From positions 1 through 41,825 of the forward strand of contig DYON01000002.1 in NCBI GenBank assembly GCA_020720525.1: a stretch of DNA of 41,825 nt, read 5' to 3'. Positions within the stretch are counted from its first letter, which is position 1, and each line of letters begins with the position of its first letter. Below, piece by piece: positions 28,603 to 37,032 of the stretch. This DNA is from Acetofilamentum sp. (GTDB lineage Bacteria; Bacteroidota; Bacteroidia; Bacteroidales; DTU049). Made by a program: the position numbers and the translations under genes. Below the pieces are notes generated by a model that made no database searches, was not told where the DNA came from, and worked only from the letters and a program-made list of their open reading frames with translations.

Positions 28603-28620
28603 GACATTAAGCCCAATATT

Positions 28621-29058
28621 CTAAGCAAACCAACTCACCATAATGCGCCGGCAGAAAAAATCGTTCTCTTCGGGACAATAAAAATTGACTTCCATATTGT
28701 CGGTTCTGTAGAAAAAATCGTCGGGTTCTTCTTCGTCGGGCACACCAAGCAAATCGATAATTTCATCGATATGTTTGTCGAGCAGATAAGCCTTGGGGTC
28801 GTCTATTCCAACCGATTCGAGCCAATCGAAAGTGTTTTGAATTCTACGATGACCAAAATAGATTGTTTCAACCACCATTGTTTCTTTGCCAAAGCTTATC
28901 GACAACACATCGCTATCGCCAAAACGGTAATAGTAAATTATGTAGTGATTCTCAGAATTGTTGTACTCTTCGTCAGGGTTGCCAAAAAGCGTAGTAACCC
29001 TTTCGACACCTTCGCCCCGATTTACACCCAAAAACGATTGAAATGCTTCTTTTTTCAT
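28621..29058 (-). CDS. Hypothetical protein, acidic, ~145 aa
   Basis: MKKEAFQSFLGVNRGEGVERVTTLFGNPDEEYNN...; two 'LLG.P/LFGNP-DEE' motifs suggest an internal duplication. Start set at ATG 29058. Confidence 0.7.
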   Translation of the reverse strand: MKKEAFQSFLGVNRGEGVERVTTLFGNPDEEYNNSENHYIIYYYRFGDSDVLSISFGKETMVVETIYFGHRRIQNTFDWLESVGIDDPKAYLLDKHIDEIIDLLGVPDEEEPDDFFYRTDNMEVNFYCPEENDFFCRRIMVSWFA

Positions 29059-29130
29059 ATTGCAAAGAAACAAAAAAAAGCTATTGTTGCGACAAATGAA
29101 CAAATTAATGAAACCATCTTTACGAAAAAA

Positions 29131-29928
29131 TCAGTTTATTTCAATGGAAAATTTATCCCAGTCGAGGGCAAATGGAAAATCTTTTCGGTATTTGATTAGT
29201 TTTTCATTGTTGAGCGAAACCAACACAACATCGTCGGTTCTATTGGGTTGTTCGGGCTGCCAAAATCCTTCAGGCGACGCAAGGCACGAACCACCATTGT
29301 AATTCCAACCGTTTTGGTCGGACCCATTTCGGTTCACCCCAACCACATAGCTCTGGTTTTCGATTGCTCTCGCCATAATCAACTGTCTCCAATGAAAACT
29401 CCGCGAAGCAGGCCAATTAGCGACCACCAACAGCAAATCGTAATTAAAAACATTGTTAACAAATGAGTTGCGCGACCAAACAGGAAAACGCAAATCGTAA
29501 CAAATCAATGGTCGAATTTTCCACCCACGATACAAAAACACAAGCGGCGATTTTCCAGGCGAATAGCTTTTATCTTCTTTACCAAGCGAAAATAAATGCC
29601 GCTTATCGTAGCTATACAATTCCCCATTGGGCGTTACCCACAAAAACCGATTAAAAAACCTCCCATTTTCAGAGACAATAATGCTTCCTGCTACTGCCGC
29701 ATTATGCTTGGCTGCGCACTCTTTCATCCATAAAACAGTGTTTTCCTGCTCAAGCAAATTGTATTGTTCGGGTTGTGTTAAAAAACCTGTTGTAAACATT
29801 TCGGGCAATAGAAAAATATCTGTTTTACCAGAATAATCGTCGAAAACTTGATTAAACAACGCTCTATTGGCAGAAGGATTGTTCCAAACAAGATTGGGCT
29901 GACACAATGCAATAGTGAGTTTGTCCAT
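29131..29928 (-). CDS. Carbon-nitrogen hydrolase, omega-amidase/YafV-like
   Basis: Nitrilase triad context: FLLPEMFTTGF (Glu), YSYDKRHLFSLGKE (Lys), RPLICYDLRFPVWSRN (Cys). Confidence 0.9.
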   Translation of the reverse strand: MDKLTIALCQPNLVWNNPSANRALFNQVFDDYSGKTDIFLLPEMFTTGFLTQPEQYNLLEQENTVLWMKECAAKHNAAVAGSIIVSENGRFFNRFLWVTPNGELYSYDKRHLFSLGKEDKSYSPGKSPLVFLYRGWKIRPLICYDLRFPVWSRNSFVNNVFNYDLLLVVANWPASRSFHWRQLIMARAIENQSYVVGVNRNGSDQNGWNYNGGSCLASPEGFWQPEQPNRTDDVVLVSLNNEKLIKYRKDFPFALDWDKFSIEIN

Positions 29929-30042
29929 AATTTTTCATTTACCATGCGAACATACTCAAAATAGCCGAAACCAATAGCATTTTAACTACAAAAACTTCAA
30001 ACAATGGCTAAATTGGCATAGCTTCATGTCAAGTATATTGAT

Positions 30043-30050
30043 TATTTTTG
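30043..30050 (+). promoter_or_regulatory. Putative -7 promoter element (TATTTTTG) upstream of the PASTA gene cluster
   Basis: Exact TAnnTTTG match; long (~50 nt) leader to ATG 30108. Confidence 0.5.
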
Positions 30051-30107
30051 CATCAAGGATAAATATCCTGCAATAAATCAGACAAAAGACAGTTTTATAA
30101 ACTCTGT

Positions 30108-30857
30108 ATGAAGATACTACGATTTATCAAGAGCATTCACTTCTGGAAACACCTGTTGTTGATTATGGGTGCTTCGTTGTTGTTGGTTTGGGCAACATTG
30201 TTTTTTCTACGGCTTTACACTTTTCATGGTCAGTCGATAGAAGTTCCCGATTTTAGTGGGAAAACTTTTTCCGAAGTTCAACAAGACCGCGAAAGCCGCT
30301 TTTATCGTTTTCAGATTGTCGATTCTGTTTACGACAACACCAAAACGGCAGGCTCCATTGTAAGCCAATTGCCATTGCCAGGCTCGCATGTTAAAAAGGG
30401 ACGAATGGTTTACATTACCATTATTGCTTTTCAACCCGAAAAAACAAAACTTCCCAATTTGGTTGACCTCACTGCACGCCAAGCGAGTGCAATTCTTGAA
30501 ACCCATGGTTTGAAAGTTGGAAAAATAAATTATGTTCCCGATGTTGGCCGAACTGTTATTAGAGCTACCTATCAAGGGAAAACAATTAACTGGGGAACAG
30601 AGTTGAACAAAGGCGAAAAAATTGATTTAACAATTGGTCGTGGAAGCGGAAACGAGAAGGTTTATGTGCCAAAACTAGTTGGTAAAACTCGATCCAAAGC
30701 TCGTCAAATGGTAAATGAAGCCGGGTTGAACATTGGAGCCGAAGTATTTATGAACCCCGACGACACCGTTAATGTTCGTGTAGTACGTCAAAACCCAGCT
30801 TATGGAAACGAAAATGAAGTAAATCTGGGTATTGCGATCGATTTATGGTATGAATAA
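30108..30857 (+). CDS. Membrane-anchored PASTA-domain protein (no kinase domain)
   Basis: Single N-terminal TM (HLLLIMGASLLLVWATLFFLRLY) then three PASTA-like units (IEVPDFSGKTFSEVQQD, TKLPNLVDLTARQASAILETHGLKVGKI, VYVPKLVGKTRSKARQMVNEAGLNIG). Confidence 0.88.
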   Translation: MKILRFIKSIHFWKHLLLIMGASLLLVWATLFFLRLYTFHGQSIEVPDFSGKTFSEVQQDRESRFYRFQIVDSVYDNTKTAGSIVSQLPLPGSHVKKGRMVYITIIAFQPEKTKLPNLVDLTARQASAILETHGLKVGKINYVPDVGRTVIRATYQGKTINWGTELNKGEKIDLTIGRGSGNEKVYVPKLVGKTRSKARQMVNEAGLNIGAEVFMNPDDTVNVRVVRQNPAYGNENEVNLGIAIDLWYE

Positions 30858-32739
30858 AAACCTGCCTGCTATGCTAAAAAGTCTTGCTGCTGCTTTTCTT
30901 TTCCTTGTTTCAACCTTTCTGTTGGCGCAGGAATTACTGATACCAGTTGGAATGAATCCATTGTTGATAAACAACACCAGTATTTCAACAAAAGCCAAAG
31001 GTGTCGATCTCAGGCTTCCTTTTTACGAAGATTTTTCGTCGAGTTTTGTCTATCCCGATTTTTCGGTATTTTCGGACAGTACAGTATTTATTAATAGCAG
31101 TTTTGCCGTTTCGCCTGTTACTATTGGAGTTGCTACTTTCGACGGACTCGATGCAAATGGATATTTGTACGAACATGGAAGCAGTTTTGCTTTCCCAGCC
31201 GACTCCCTTACATCGTTGTCAATGCGACTCGATTCCATTTTCACAGGCACACCACACTTGAGTTCACCAGCCGACTCCATTTATTTCAGTTTCTTTTATC
31301 AACCTCAAGGTTATGGCGAAAAGCCCGATGGAGAAGATTCGCTGTTGCTCGAATTTTACGCAGCAAACCAAAACAAATGGGTTGAAGTTTGGTCGGTTGG
31401 CGGAACATCATATACTGCATTCGAAGCTCTGAATGGAAGTTCGTGGAAATGCGTTATGCTACCCATAACCGATACCTCATTTTTGAACGAAGGATTCAAA
31501 TTCCGATTTCGCAACTATGCAAGCTATGCCGATTTATCGTTTCCATCGTGGTCGGGCAATGCCGATTTTTGGAACATCGATTATATTTTCATCGATAGCG
31601 ACCGCGACAAAACAGATACTATCCCGTCCGATTTGGCTTTTCGCGAAAGAAAAGAAACGCTTCTGAAAAATCATTTTGTAATGCCATGGAATCAATTTAT
31701 GGCAAATGTATCGGGCGAAATGGCAAGCGAAATAGATGTTGATTACAGCAATTATTCCACTTCGTTGTTGAATGTAACCGAACGATTGGTGATTACTGAC
31801 CTTTCTGGAACTACATCTACATACAATTCGGGGCTAAGTGCAGCCAACCTTGCACCTAGAACCGACACAGCTTTTCGAAGAAATCCAATTCCGTACACCT
31901 ATACTTCGTTGGTAAGCAAAAACGCCGAATTTTTGGTTCAGATGTCTATCAACACAGCTACCATCAGCGATCCAATTAAAGAAAACGACACATTGGCTTA
32001 TTATCAGCATTTCTACAATTATTTTGCTTCCGACGATGGTACTGCAGAGGCGGGATATGGACTCACACTCAATGGTGCTAAAGCTTCGTTTCGCTTCGAC
32101 CTTAATGCAGCCGACACATTGCGTTCGATACTCATGTTTTTCAACCGAACAGTTAACGATGCCAATCAGATTTACTTCTACCTTACTGTTTGGGACAACA
32201 ATGGTGGAGTGCCTGGAAATATTATTTACCAGCAAGGTGGCGTTCGTCCCGAATTCGAAAATGGTTTCTACAATTATCACACATACACCCTCGACAATCC
32301 TCTGCCCGTAAATGGAAGCATTTATGTTGGTTGGGTTCAGACCACCGACGAAGTATTGAATTTGGGCTTCGATAAAAACAACGACCGCAGCAATCGTCTA
32401 TTCTACAACACCGATGGAAATTGGTACAACAGCCTTTACGCTGGAACGCCTATGATTCGAATTGTTGTTGGTTCCGAAAACGAACCTCATGTTGGATTAG
32501 AAGAAAGCGAAAGCAAAGTTTCGTTGTATCCCAATCCTTGCAACAATTGCGCAATGGTCTCCTTTTCGGATTCTGAGCTTAAAAAAGTTTCCGTTATCGA
32601 CATCAATGGCCGACTGGTTCAGCAAAGCATGTGCGAAAGCAATTTACAAACCAACCATTTGCAAGCAGGATTTTACACCATTGTTGTAGAAAAAGCATCG
32701 TCGCAACCCATTATTCTGAAGTTGGTGATAACAGAATAA
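30850..32739 (+). CDS. Exported protein with T9SS C-terminal sorting domain
   Basis: Signal peptide (LAAAFLFLVSTFLLAQE); T9SS type A-like C-terminus (VSLYPNPCNNCAMVSF...VSVIDINGRLVQQS...LQAGFYTIVVEKASSQPIILKLVITE). ATG overlaps the PASTA gene by 8 nt. Confidence 0.85.
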   Translation: MNKNLPAMLKSLAAAFLFLVSTFLLAQELLIPVGMNPLLINNTSISTKAKGVDLRLPFYEDFSSSFVYPDFSVFSDSTVFINSSFAVSPVTIGVATFDGLDANGYLYEHGSSFAFPADSLTSLSMRLDSIFTGTPHLSSPADSIYFSFFYQPQGYGEKPDGEDSLLLEFYAANQNKWVEVWSVGGTSYTAFEALNGSSWKCVMLPITDTSFLNEGFKFRFRNYASYADLSFPSWSGNADFWNIDYIFIDSDRDKTDTIPSDLAFRERKETLLKNHFVMPWNQFMANVSGEMASEIDVDYSNYSTSLLNVTERLVITDLSGTTSTYNSGLSAANLAPRTDTAFRRNPIPYTYTSLVSKNAEFLVQMSINTATISDPIKENDTLAYYQHFYNYFASDDGTAEAGYGLTLNGAKASFRFDLNAADTLRSILMFFNRTVNDANQIYFYLTVWDNNGGVPGNIIYQQGGVRPEFENGFYNYHTYTLDNPLPVNGSIYVGWVQTTDEVLNLGFDKNNDRSNRLFYNTDGNWYNSLYAGTPMIRIVVGSENEPHVGLEESESKVSLYPNPCNNCAMVSFSDSELKKVSVIDINGRLVQQSMCESNLQTNHLQAGFYTIVVEKASSQPIILKLVITE

Positions 32740-32741
32740 TT

Positions 32742-33764
32742 ATGACGAATCAAATTGACGAAATTCCGGAAGAAGAACGCGAGCTCTACGAACACCACCG
32801 CATTGTTGTTGATAAAGGGCAGACTCAAATCCGAATCGATAAATTTCTCGTAAACCGTATCGAAAGTATTAGTCGGAATCGGATACAAAATGCAGCAAAA
32901 GCCGATTGCATTTTGTGCTTTGGAAAGCCTGTGAAATCGAATTACAAGGTGAAGCCCAACGACGAAATAAGCATTGTGCTTCCATATCCTGTAATTGAGC
33001 TGGAAATTTTGCCCGAAGACATTGACGTGAATGTGGTTTACGAAGACAATGCATTGCTGATAGTTGACAAAACACCAGGAATGGTTGTTCATCCCGGCTT
33101 CAACAACTATACTCATACGTTGCTCAATGCTTTACTATTTCATTTTTCGAAAACAGTTCAGCCTCCTCCTTTTCCACTTTTGGTTCACCGAATCGACAAA
33201 GACACGAGTGGCTTGTTGGTTGTAACCAAAGAAGAATACGCACAAACTTTTTTAGCAAAGCAGTTTTTCGATCACAGCCTCGAGCGCAAGTACAAGGCTT
33301 TGGTTTGGGGTGATCTTGATGACGACATCGGAACGGTAAGTGGATTCATTGGGCGAAGTACTAAAGACAGGAGGGTGATGGCCGTTTTCGACGACGAAAC
33401 TCACGGGAAGTGGTCGGTTACACATTATAAAGTATTAGAGCGATTTGGATTTGCAACACTGATTGAATGTCAGCTCGAAACTGGCCGCACGCATCAGATT
33501 CGCGCACACATGCGCCATATTGGTCATCCACTTTTTGCCGACGAAATGTATGGTGGAAAAACCATCATCAAGGGAAATCCGACCACAAAATTTCGACAAT
33601 TTATCGACAACTGTTTTACCATCATGCCTCGTCAGGCATTGCATGCAGGCTTATTGGGTTTTGTTCACCCAACCACAAACGAAATGATTCGTTTTGAAAG
33701 TGAATTGCCCCCCGATTTTTCGGAAGTACTCGAAAAAATGAGAAGAAACAGTAAAAATTCTTAG
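32742..33764 (+). CDS. rluD: RluA-family pseudouridine synthase (RluD-like)
   Basis: S4-like N-terminus (IRIDKFLVNRIESISRNRIQNA), catalytic motif LLVHRIDKDTSGLLVVTK, LETGRTHQIRAHMRHIGHPLFAD. Start set at ATG 32742. Confidence 0.93.
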   Translation: MTNQIDEIPEEERELYEHHRIVVDKGQTQIRIDKFLVNRIESISRNRIQNAAKADCILCFGKPVKSNYKVKPNDEISIVLPYPVIELEILPEDIDVNVVYEDNALLIVDKTPGMVVHPGFNNYTHTLLNALLFHFSKTVQPPPFPLLVHRIDKDTSGLLVVTKEEYAQTFLAKQFFDHSLERKYKALVWGDLDDDIGTVSGFIGRSTKDRRVMAVFDDETHGKWSVTHYKVLERFGFATLIECQLETGRTHQIRAHMRHIGHPLFADEMYGGKTIIKGNPTTKFRQFIDNCFTIMPRQALHAGLLGFVHPTTNEMIRFESELPPDFSEVLEKMRRNSKNS

Positions 33765-33773
33765 CTTTGTTGC

Positions 33774-35021
33774 ATGCTTTTTTTCAGACTCATCAAAGAG
33801 AGTTTTTTGTTTGCCATATCGGCAATTCTTGTGAATCGGCTCAGAACCATTCTGACCGTAACAGGTATCACCATTGGCATTTTTTCGGTTATTATGGTTT
33901 TCACGGTTGTCGATTCCATGAAAAGTCAGATTACCACAAGCATTGAGTCGCTGGGCACCAATGTTGTTTTTATTCAAAAATGGCCATGGACTTTTTCGGC
34001 AGATTTTGCTTGGTGGAAATACCTAAAAAGACCTGTTCCCAAGCTCGACGAGATGGAAACCATCCGAAAGCAAAGCAATACAATACAATATGCCACATTT
34101 ATGGCATCGACATCAAGCGATGTCGATTTCAAAGACAACAAAGTTGAATCGACACCCATTGGTGGTATTTCTGACGATTACAACAAAGTTTTTATTTTCA
34201 ATGTATTGAATGGCCGCTATTTCAGCCCAAGCGAGCTCAACAATGGAGTTGCTGTGTGTTTGATTGGTGCCAACATAGCCGAAAAACTATTTCAGAACGA
34301 AGACCCAATAGGAAAAGAGGTAAAAATATTGAACCGCCAAGTGAATGTGATTGGCATTTTAAAAGCCGAAGGTACCAACAATTTTGGCAACAGCAACGAT
34401 GATATGGTAATGGTTCCATTCAATTTTTTTAGAACAATTGTGAATATGAACAACGAGCAACGTTTAAACACATTCATTGCTGTAAAAGGGAAAAATGGAA
34501 TTCCCAACGAAGAAATGTCGTACGAACTCACTGGAACAATGCGTAGCATACGCCGACTGAAACCTGGAACCGATGACGATTTCTCCATCAACGAGCCTAG
34601 CATGCTTACCGAAAACCTTTCGGGACTTTTCGATATCATTACTGTGGCAGGCTGGATTATTGGAGGATTTTCGCTGTTGGTTGGAGGCTTCGGAATTGCC
34701 AACATTATGTTTGTATCGGTTCACGAACGAACAGGAATTATAGGTATTCAAAAATCGTTGGGTGCAAAAAATTCTTTTATCATGAATCAATTTTTGGTGG
34801 AAGCTGTTTTTATGAGTCTGTTTGGTGGAATTTTCGGTCTTATACTAGTGTGGTTGCTTGCAATGCTAGCGAGCAATGCCTTGAATTTTCCAATTGGATT
34901 ATCGGCCAGCAACATCATTCTAGGAGTAAGTGTATCGGCGGGTATTGGACTCATAGCCGGCTTAATTCCAGCCTACAGTGCATCGAAGCTTGACCCAGTT
35001 GAAGCAATTAGGCAAAATTAA
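33774..35021 (+). CDS. ABC transporter permease, MacB/FtsX family
   Basis: N-terminal TM + MacB_PCD region (NRLRTILTVTGITIGIFSVIMVFTVVDSMKSQI); C-terminal FtsX core (GGFGIANIMFVSVHERTGIIGIQKSLGAKNSFIMNQFLVEAVFMSLFGG...PAYSASKLDPVEAIRQN). Confidence 0.92.
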   Translation: MLFFRLIKESFLFAISAILVNRLRTILTVTGITIGIFSVIMVFTVVDSMKSQITTSIESLGTNVVFIQKWPWTFSADFAWWKYLKRPVPKLDEMETIRKQSNTIQYATFMASTSSDVDFKDNKVESTPIGGISDDYNKVFIFNVLNGRYFSPSELNNGVAVCLIGANIAEKLFQNEDPIGKEVKILNRQVNVIGILKAEGTNNFGNSNDDMVMVPFNFFRTIVNMNNEQRLNTFIAVKGKNGIPNEEMSYELTGTMRSIRRLKPGTDDDFSINEPSMLTENLSGLFDIITVAGWIIGGFSLLVGGFGIANIMFVSVHERTGIIGIQKSLGAKNSFIMNQFLVEAVFMSLFGGIFGLILVWLLAMLASNALNFPIGLSASNIILGVSVSAGIGLIAGLIPAYSASKLDPVEAIRQN

Positions 35022-35040
35022 AAATTAGTGGCACATAAAT

Positions 35041-35460
35041 CTACCGGTTATACTTGTGGTAGTCCCATTTGTTGTTTTGCTGCTCAATAAGCAAATCGTA
35101 AATGGTTAGCGAAAGACGAAGAAATATATCGAGTTTGTTGTTTTTAAGCCATTCGCGTGCTGGAGTAACACCTCTACAAGCATCGGCAAAAACAATATAA
35201 AAGGTAAGATTGTTTTTCTTCAGCCAAGCAATTGCAGCCTCTTCGGAGTCGATGGCATCGCTTAATACCCCCAATTCGGGCGAATTGTTTTCGAACAGCC
35301 ATTTAAGCGCTTTTTTATCGGCACGAACAGCATTCGAAAAAGCCGCAAGTTCGGGATAACCACTTTCCATTAAAACTTTAAAAAACTCCGACTTGCCACT
35401 TATAGCCTGCTCGAGAGCAAGTAAGATTTTTACATCGTAGTCGAAGAGCATTTTTGCCAT
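35041..35460 (-). CDS. Hypothetical protein of ~25-aa tandem repeats (A..WL..NN type)
   Basis: LAAFSNAVRADKKALKWLFENNSPE / LGVLSDAIDSEEAAIAWLKKNNLTF / YIVFADACRGVTPAREWLKNNKLDI, preceded by a diverged unit ILLALEQAISGKSEFFKVLMESGYPE. Start set at ATG 35460. Confidence 0.75.
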   Translation of the reverse strand: MAKMLFDYDVKILLALEQAISGKSEFFKVLMESGYPELAAFSNAVRADKKALKWLFENNSPELGVLSDAIDSEEAAIAWLKKNNLTFYIVFADACRGVTPAREWLKNNKLDIFLRLSLTIYDLLIEQQNNKWDYHKYNR

Positions 35461-35470
35461 AAACAAATAA

Positions 35471-36049
35471 TTACAATTGACCCCACTCAACTTCGGGCTG
35501 AGCAATACCTGCAACGCTAAGCATGCGCGAAACCAGAGGCGAAATGAGTTGTTGAATATTCTCGGGATGATGATAGTAAAACGGAGATGCAGGAAACACT
35601 ATTGCGCCAGCTTGAGTTGCGCGCGTCATGTTTTCGAGATGAACAAGGCTATATGGAGCTTCGCGCACCATCAAAACAAGGGGTTTGCGTTCTTTGAGCA
35701 TTACGTCGGCTGCACGAAGAATGAGATTGTTGGAATGGCCTGTTGCAATTCCAGCAAGGCTACCCATGCTACACGGAGCCACAAACATAACATTGAAGCC
35801 CGCAGAACCAGATGCAAGAGCCACAAACAAATCGTGGTTTTCGTAAAACATTATTTTGCCAGATTCGGGAATTGACCCAGCATTTTCAAAATCCCAAACA
35901 CTTTTCCCATTGTCGCTAAAAACCACTGCAATTTGAGTGATTGATTCAACCGCAAGCAATTGTTTAATCAGCGATGCTCCATACATGGAACCACTAGCTC
36001 CTGTAATGGCAACAACAACTTTCGATATAGGTTCAGAAATGATATTCAT
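35471..36049 (-). CDS. ubiX: UbiX family flavin prenyltransferase
   Basis: KVVVAITGASGSMYGASLIKQLL; FVAPCSMGSLAGIATGHSNNLILRAADVMLKERKPLVLMVREAPYSLVHLENM. Confidence 0.94.
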   Translation of the reverse strand: MNIISEPISKVVVAITGASGSMYGASLIKQLLAVESITQIAVVFSDNGKSVWDFENAGSIPESGKIMFYENHDLFVALASGSAGFNVMFVAPCSMGSLAGIATGHSNNLILRAADVMLKERKPLVLMVREAPYSLVHLENMTRATQAGAIVFPASPFYYHHPENIQQLISPLVSRMLSVAGIAQPEVEWGQL

Positions 36050-36629
36050 AAGTTAGCGACAAAGCTAGGTTGTACTGTCCTCTGTTGAAGTAGTAAGATA
36101 CATTTCCCTGATGAGGTCGAATAGGAAGAACAGAGTGAGAATATCGCAAATTGACTGCGCTATTATCGCCTAAAACATACCTGAATCCGGCGTTAACCGC
36201 CAATTCGTACTTTTTGAATGGAGGTCTATTGGGCATAAGTCCATAAATGTCGTATTCAACATCGGTATTTTTAATGAGCACTCCAAACGAAAGACCTGTT
36301 TCGAAGCCAAACGATTTTTTCAGCATGCGCCGATAAAGAATCGGCATCTCAATATAATTGAGTCGCAAGATGTATTTGGTCAAATTGTCTTTGGTTGGAT
36401 TGCGGCGGCTACCTTTCTGAACAAAAAGCAATTCCATATCGAGGGTCGAAAAATCGTTAAGAGGAATCCCTATCAAAAAACCAGCACTGATGCCAGCCTT
36501 ATCGAATCCCGAAATGGCATCGCCTTGAACTTGCGTTCCTGTAATTCCAAGACGGAAACCACCTGAAAAACTTTGAGCATACGAACCAACGGTTAACAAT
36601 AGAGCAACACAAAAAAGTAATGTTTTCAT
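36033..36629 (-). CDS. Outer-membrane beta-barrel protein, PorT-family-like
   Basis: Signal peptide (MKTLLFCVALLLTVGSYAQS) then FSGGFRLGITGTQVQGDAISGFDKAGISAGFLIGIPL..., LRLNYIEMPILYRR..., ending in aromatic YEYHF. Start set at ATG 36629. Confidence 0.8.
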   Translation of the reverse strand: MKTLLFCVALLLTVGSYAQSFSGGFRLGITGTQVQGDAISGFDKAGISAGFLIGIPLNDFSTLDMELLFVQKGSRRNPTKDNLTKYILRLNYIEMPILYRRMLKKSFGFETGLSFGVLIKNTDVEYDIYGLMPNRPPFKKYELAVNAGFRYVLGDNSAVNLRYSHSVLPIRPHQGNVSYYFNRGQYNLALSLTYEYHF

Positions 36630-36645
36630 GATTCTTTTATCAACA

Positions 36646-36653
36646 CAAAAATA
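36646..36653 (-). promoter_or_regulatory. Putative -7 promoter element (TATTTTTG) upstream of the PorT-like gene
   Basis: Plus strand CAAAAATA; 16 nt upstream of ATG 36629. Confidence 0.5.
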
Positions 36654-36666
36654 CAAACATTTTCGC

Positions 36667-37029
36667 TTACAAACAAAATGCGTTTTCGATAAGTTCGATA
36701 TGCACATCGAAATCGGGCGATACCATTACCGAAACCACATCGAAACGAACATTTTGCTCAACATTATTTTGCAAGATAAATGCTTCGGCAGCACGAATCA
36801 TAGCGCTTTGTTTTCGCTGATCGATTGCCTGCCAAGGTTCTCCATAAGCCTGACTGGTTCGTGCTTTCACCTCAACAAAAACGACCCAATTGTTGTGCAG
36901 AGCCACAATATCAATTTCGTCTTTACCATTTCTCCAATTGCGGTATAAGATTTGGTAGCCAAGCCGTTCGATAAAGAGAGCAGCTTCGCTTTCACCAATT
37001 TTTCCTACTTTTACACTTTTATTGTCCAC
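36667..37029 (-). CDS. yraN: YraN/UPF0102 family nuclease-like protein
   Basis: KVGKIGESEAALFIERLGYQILYRNWRNGKDEIDIVALHNNWVVFVEVKARTSQAYGEPWQAIDQRKQ; probable GTG start near 37029. Confidence 0.88.
   Translation of the reverse strand: MDNKSVKVGKIGESEAALFIERLGYQILYRNWRNGKDEIDIVALHNNWVVFVEVKARTSQAYGEPWQAIDQRKQSAMIRAAEAFILQNNVEQNVRFDVVSVMVSPDFDVHIELIENAFCL
37006..37013 (+). promoter_or_regulatory. Putative -7 promoter element (TACTTTTA) for the TPR sensor gene, lying inside yraN
   Basis: One mismatch to TAnnTTTG, 19 nt before ATG 37033. Confidence 0.4.
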
Positions 37030-37032
37030 AAC

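Noticed and set aside
33762-33769. TAGCTTTG promoter-like motif before the ABC permease
   Set aside because: It overlaps the rluD stop and sits 4 nt before the permease ATG; operon readthrough is more economical.
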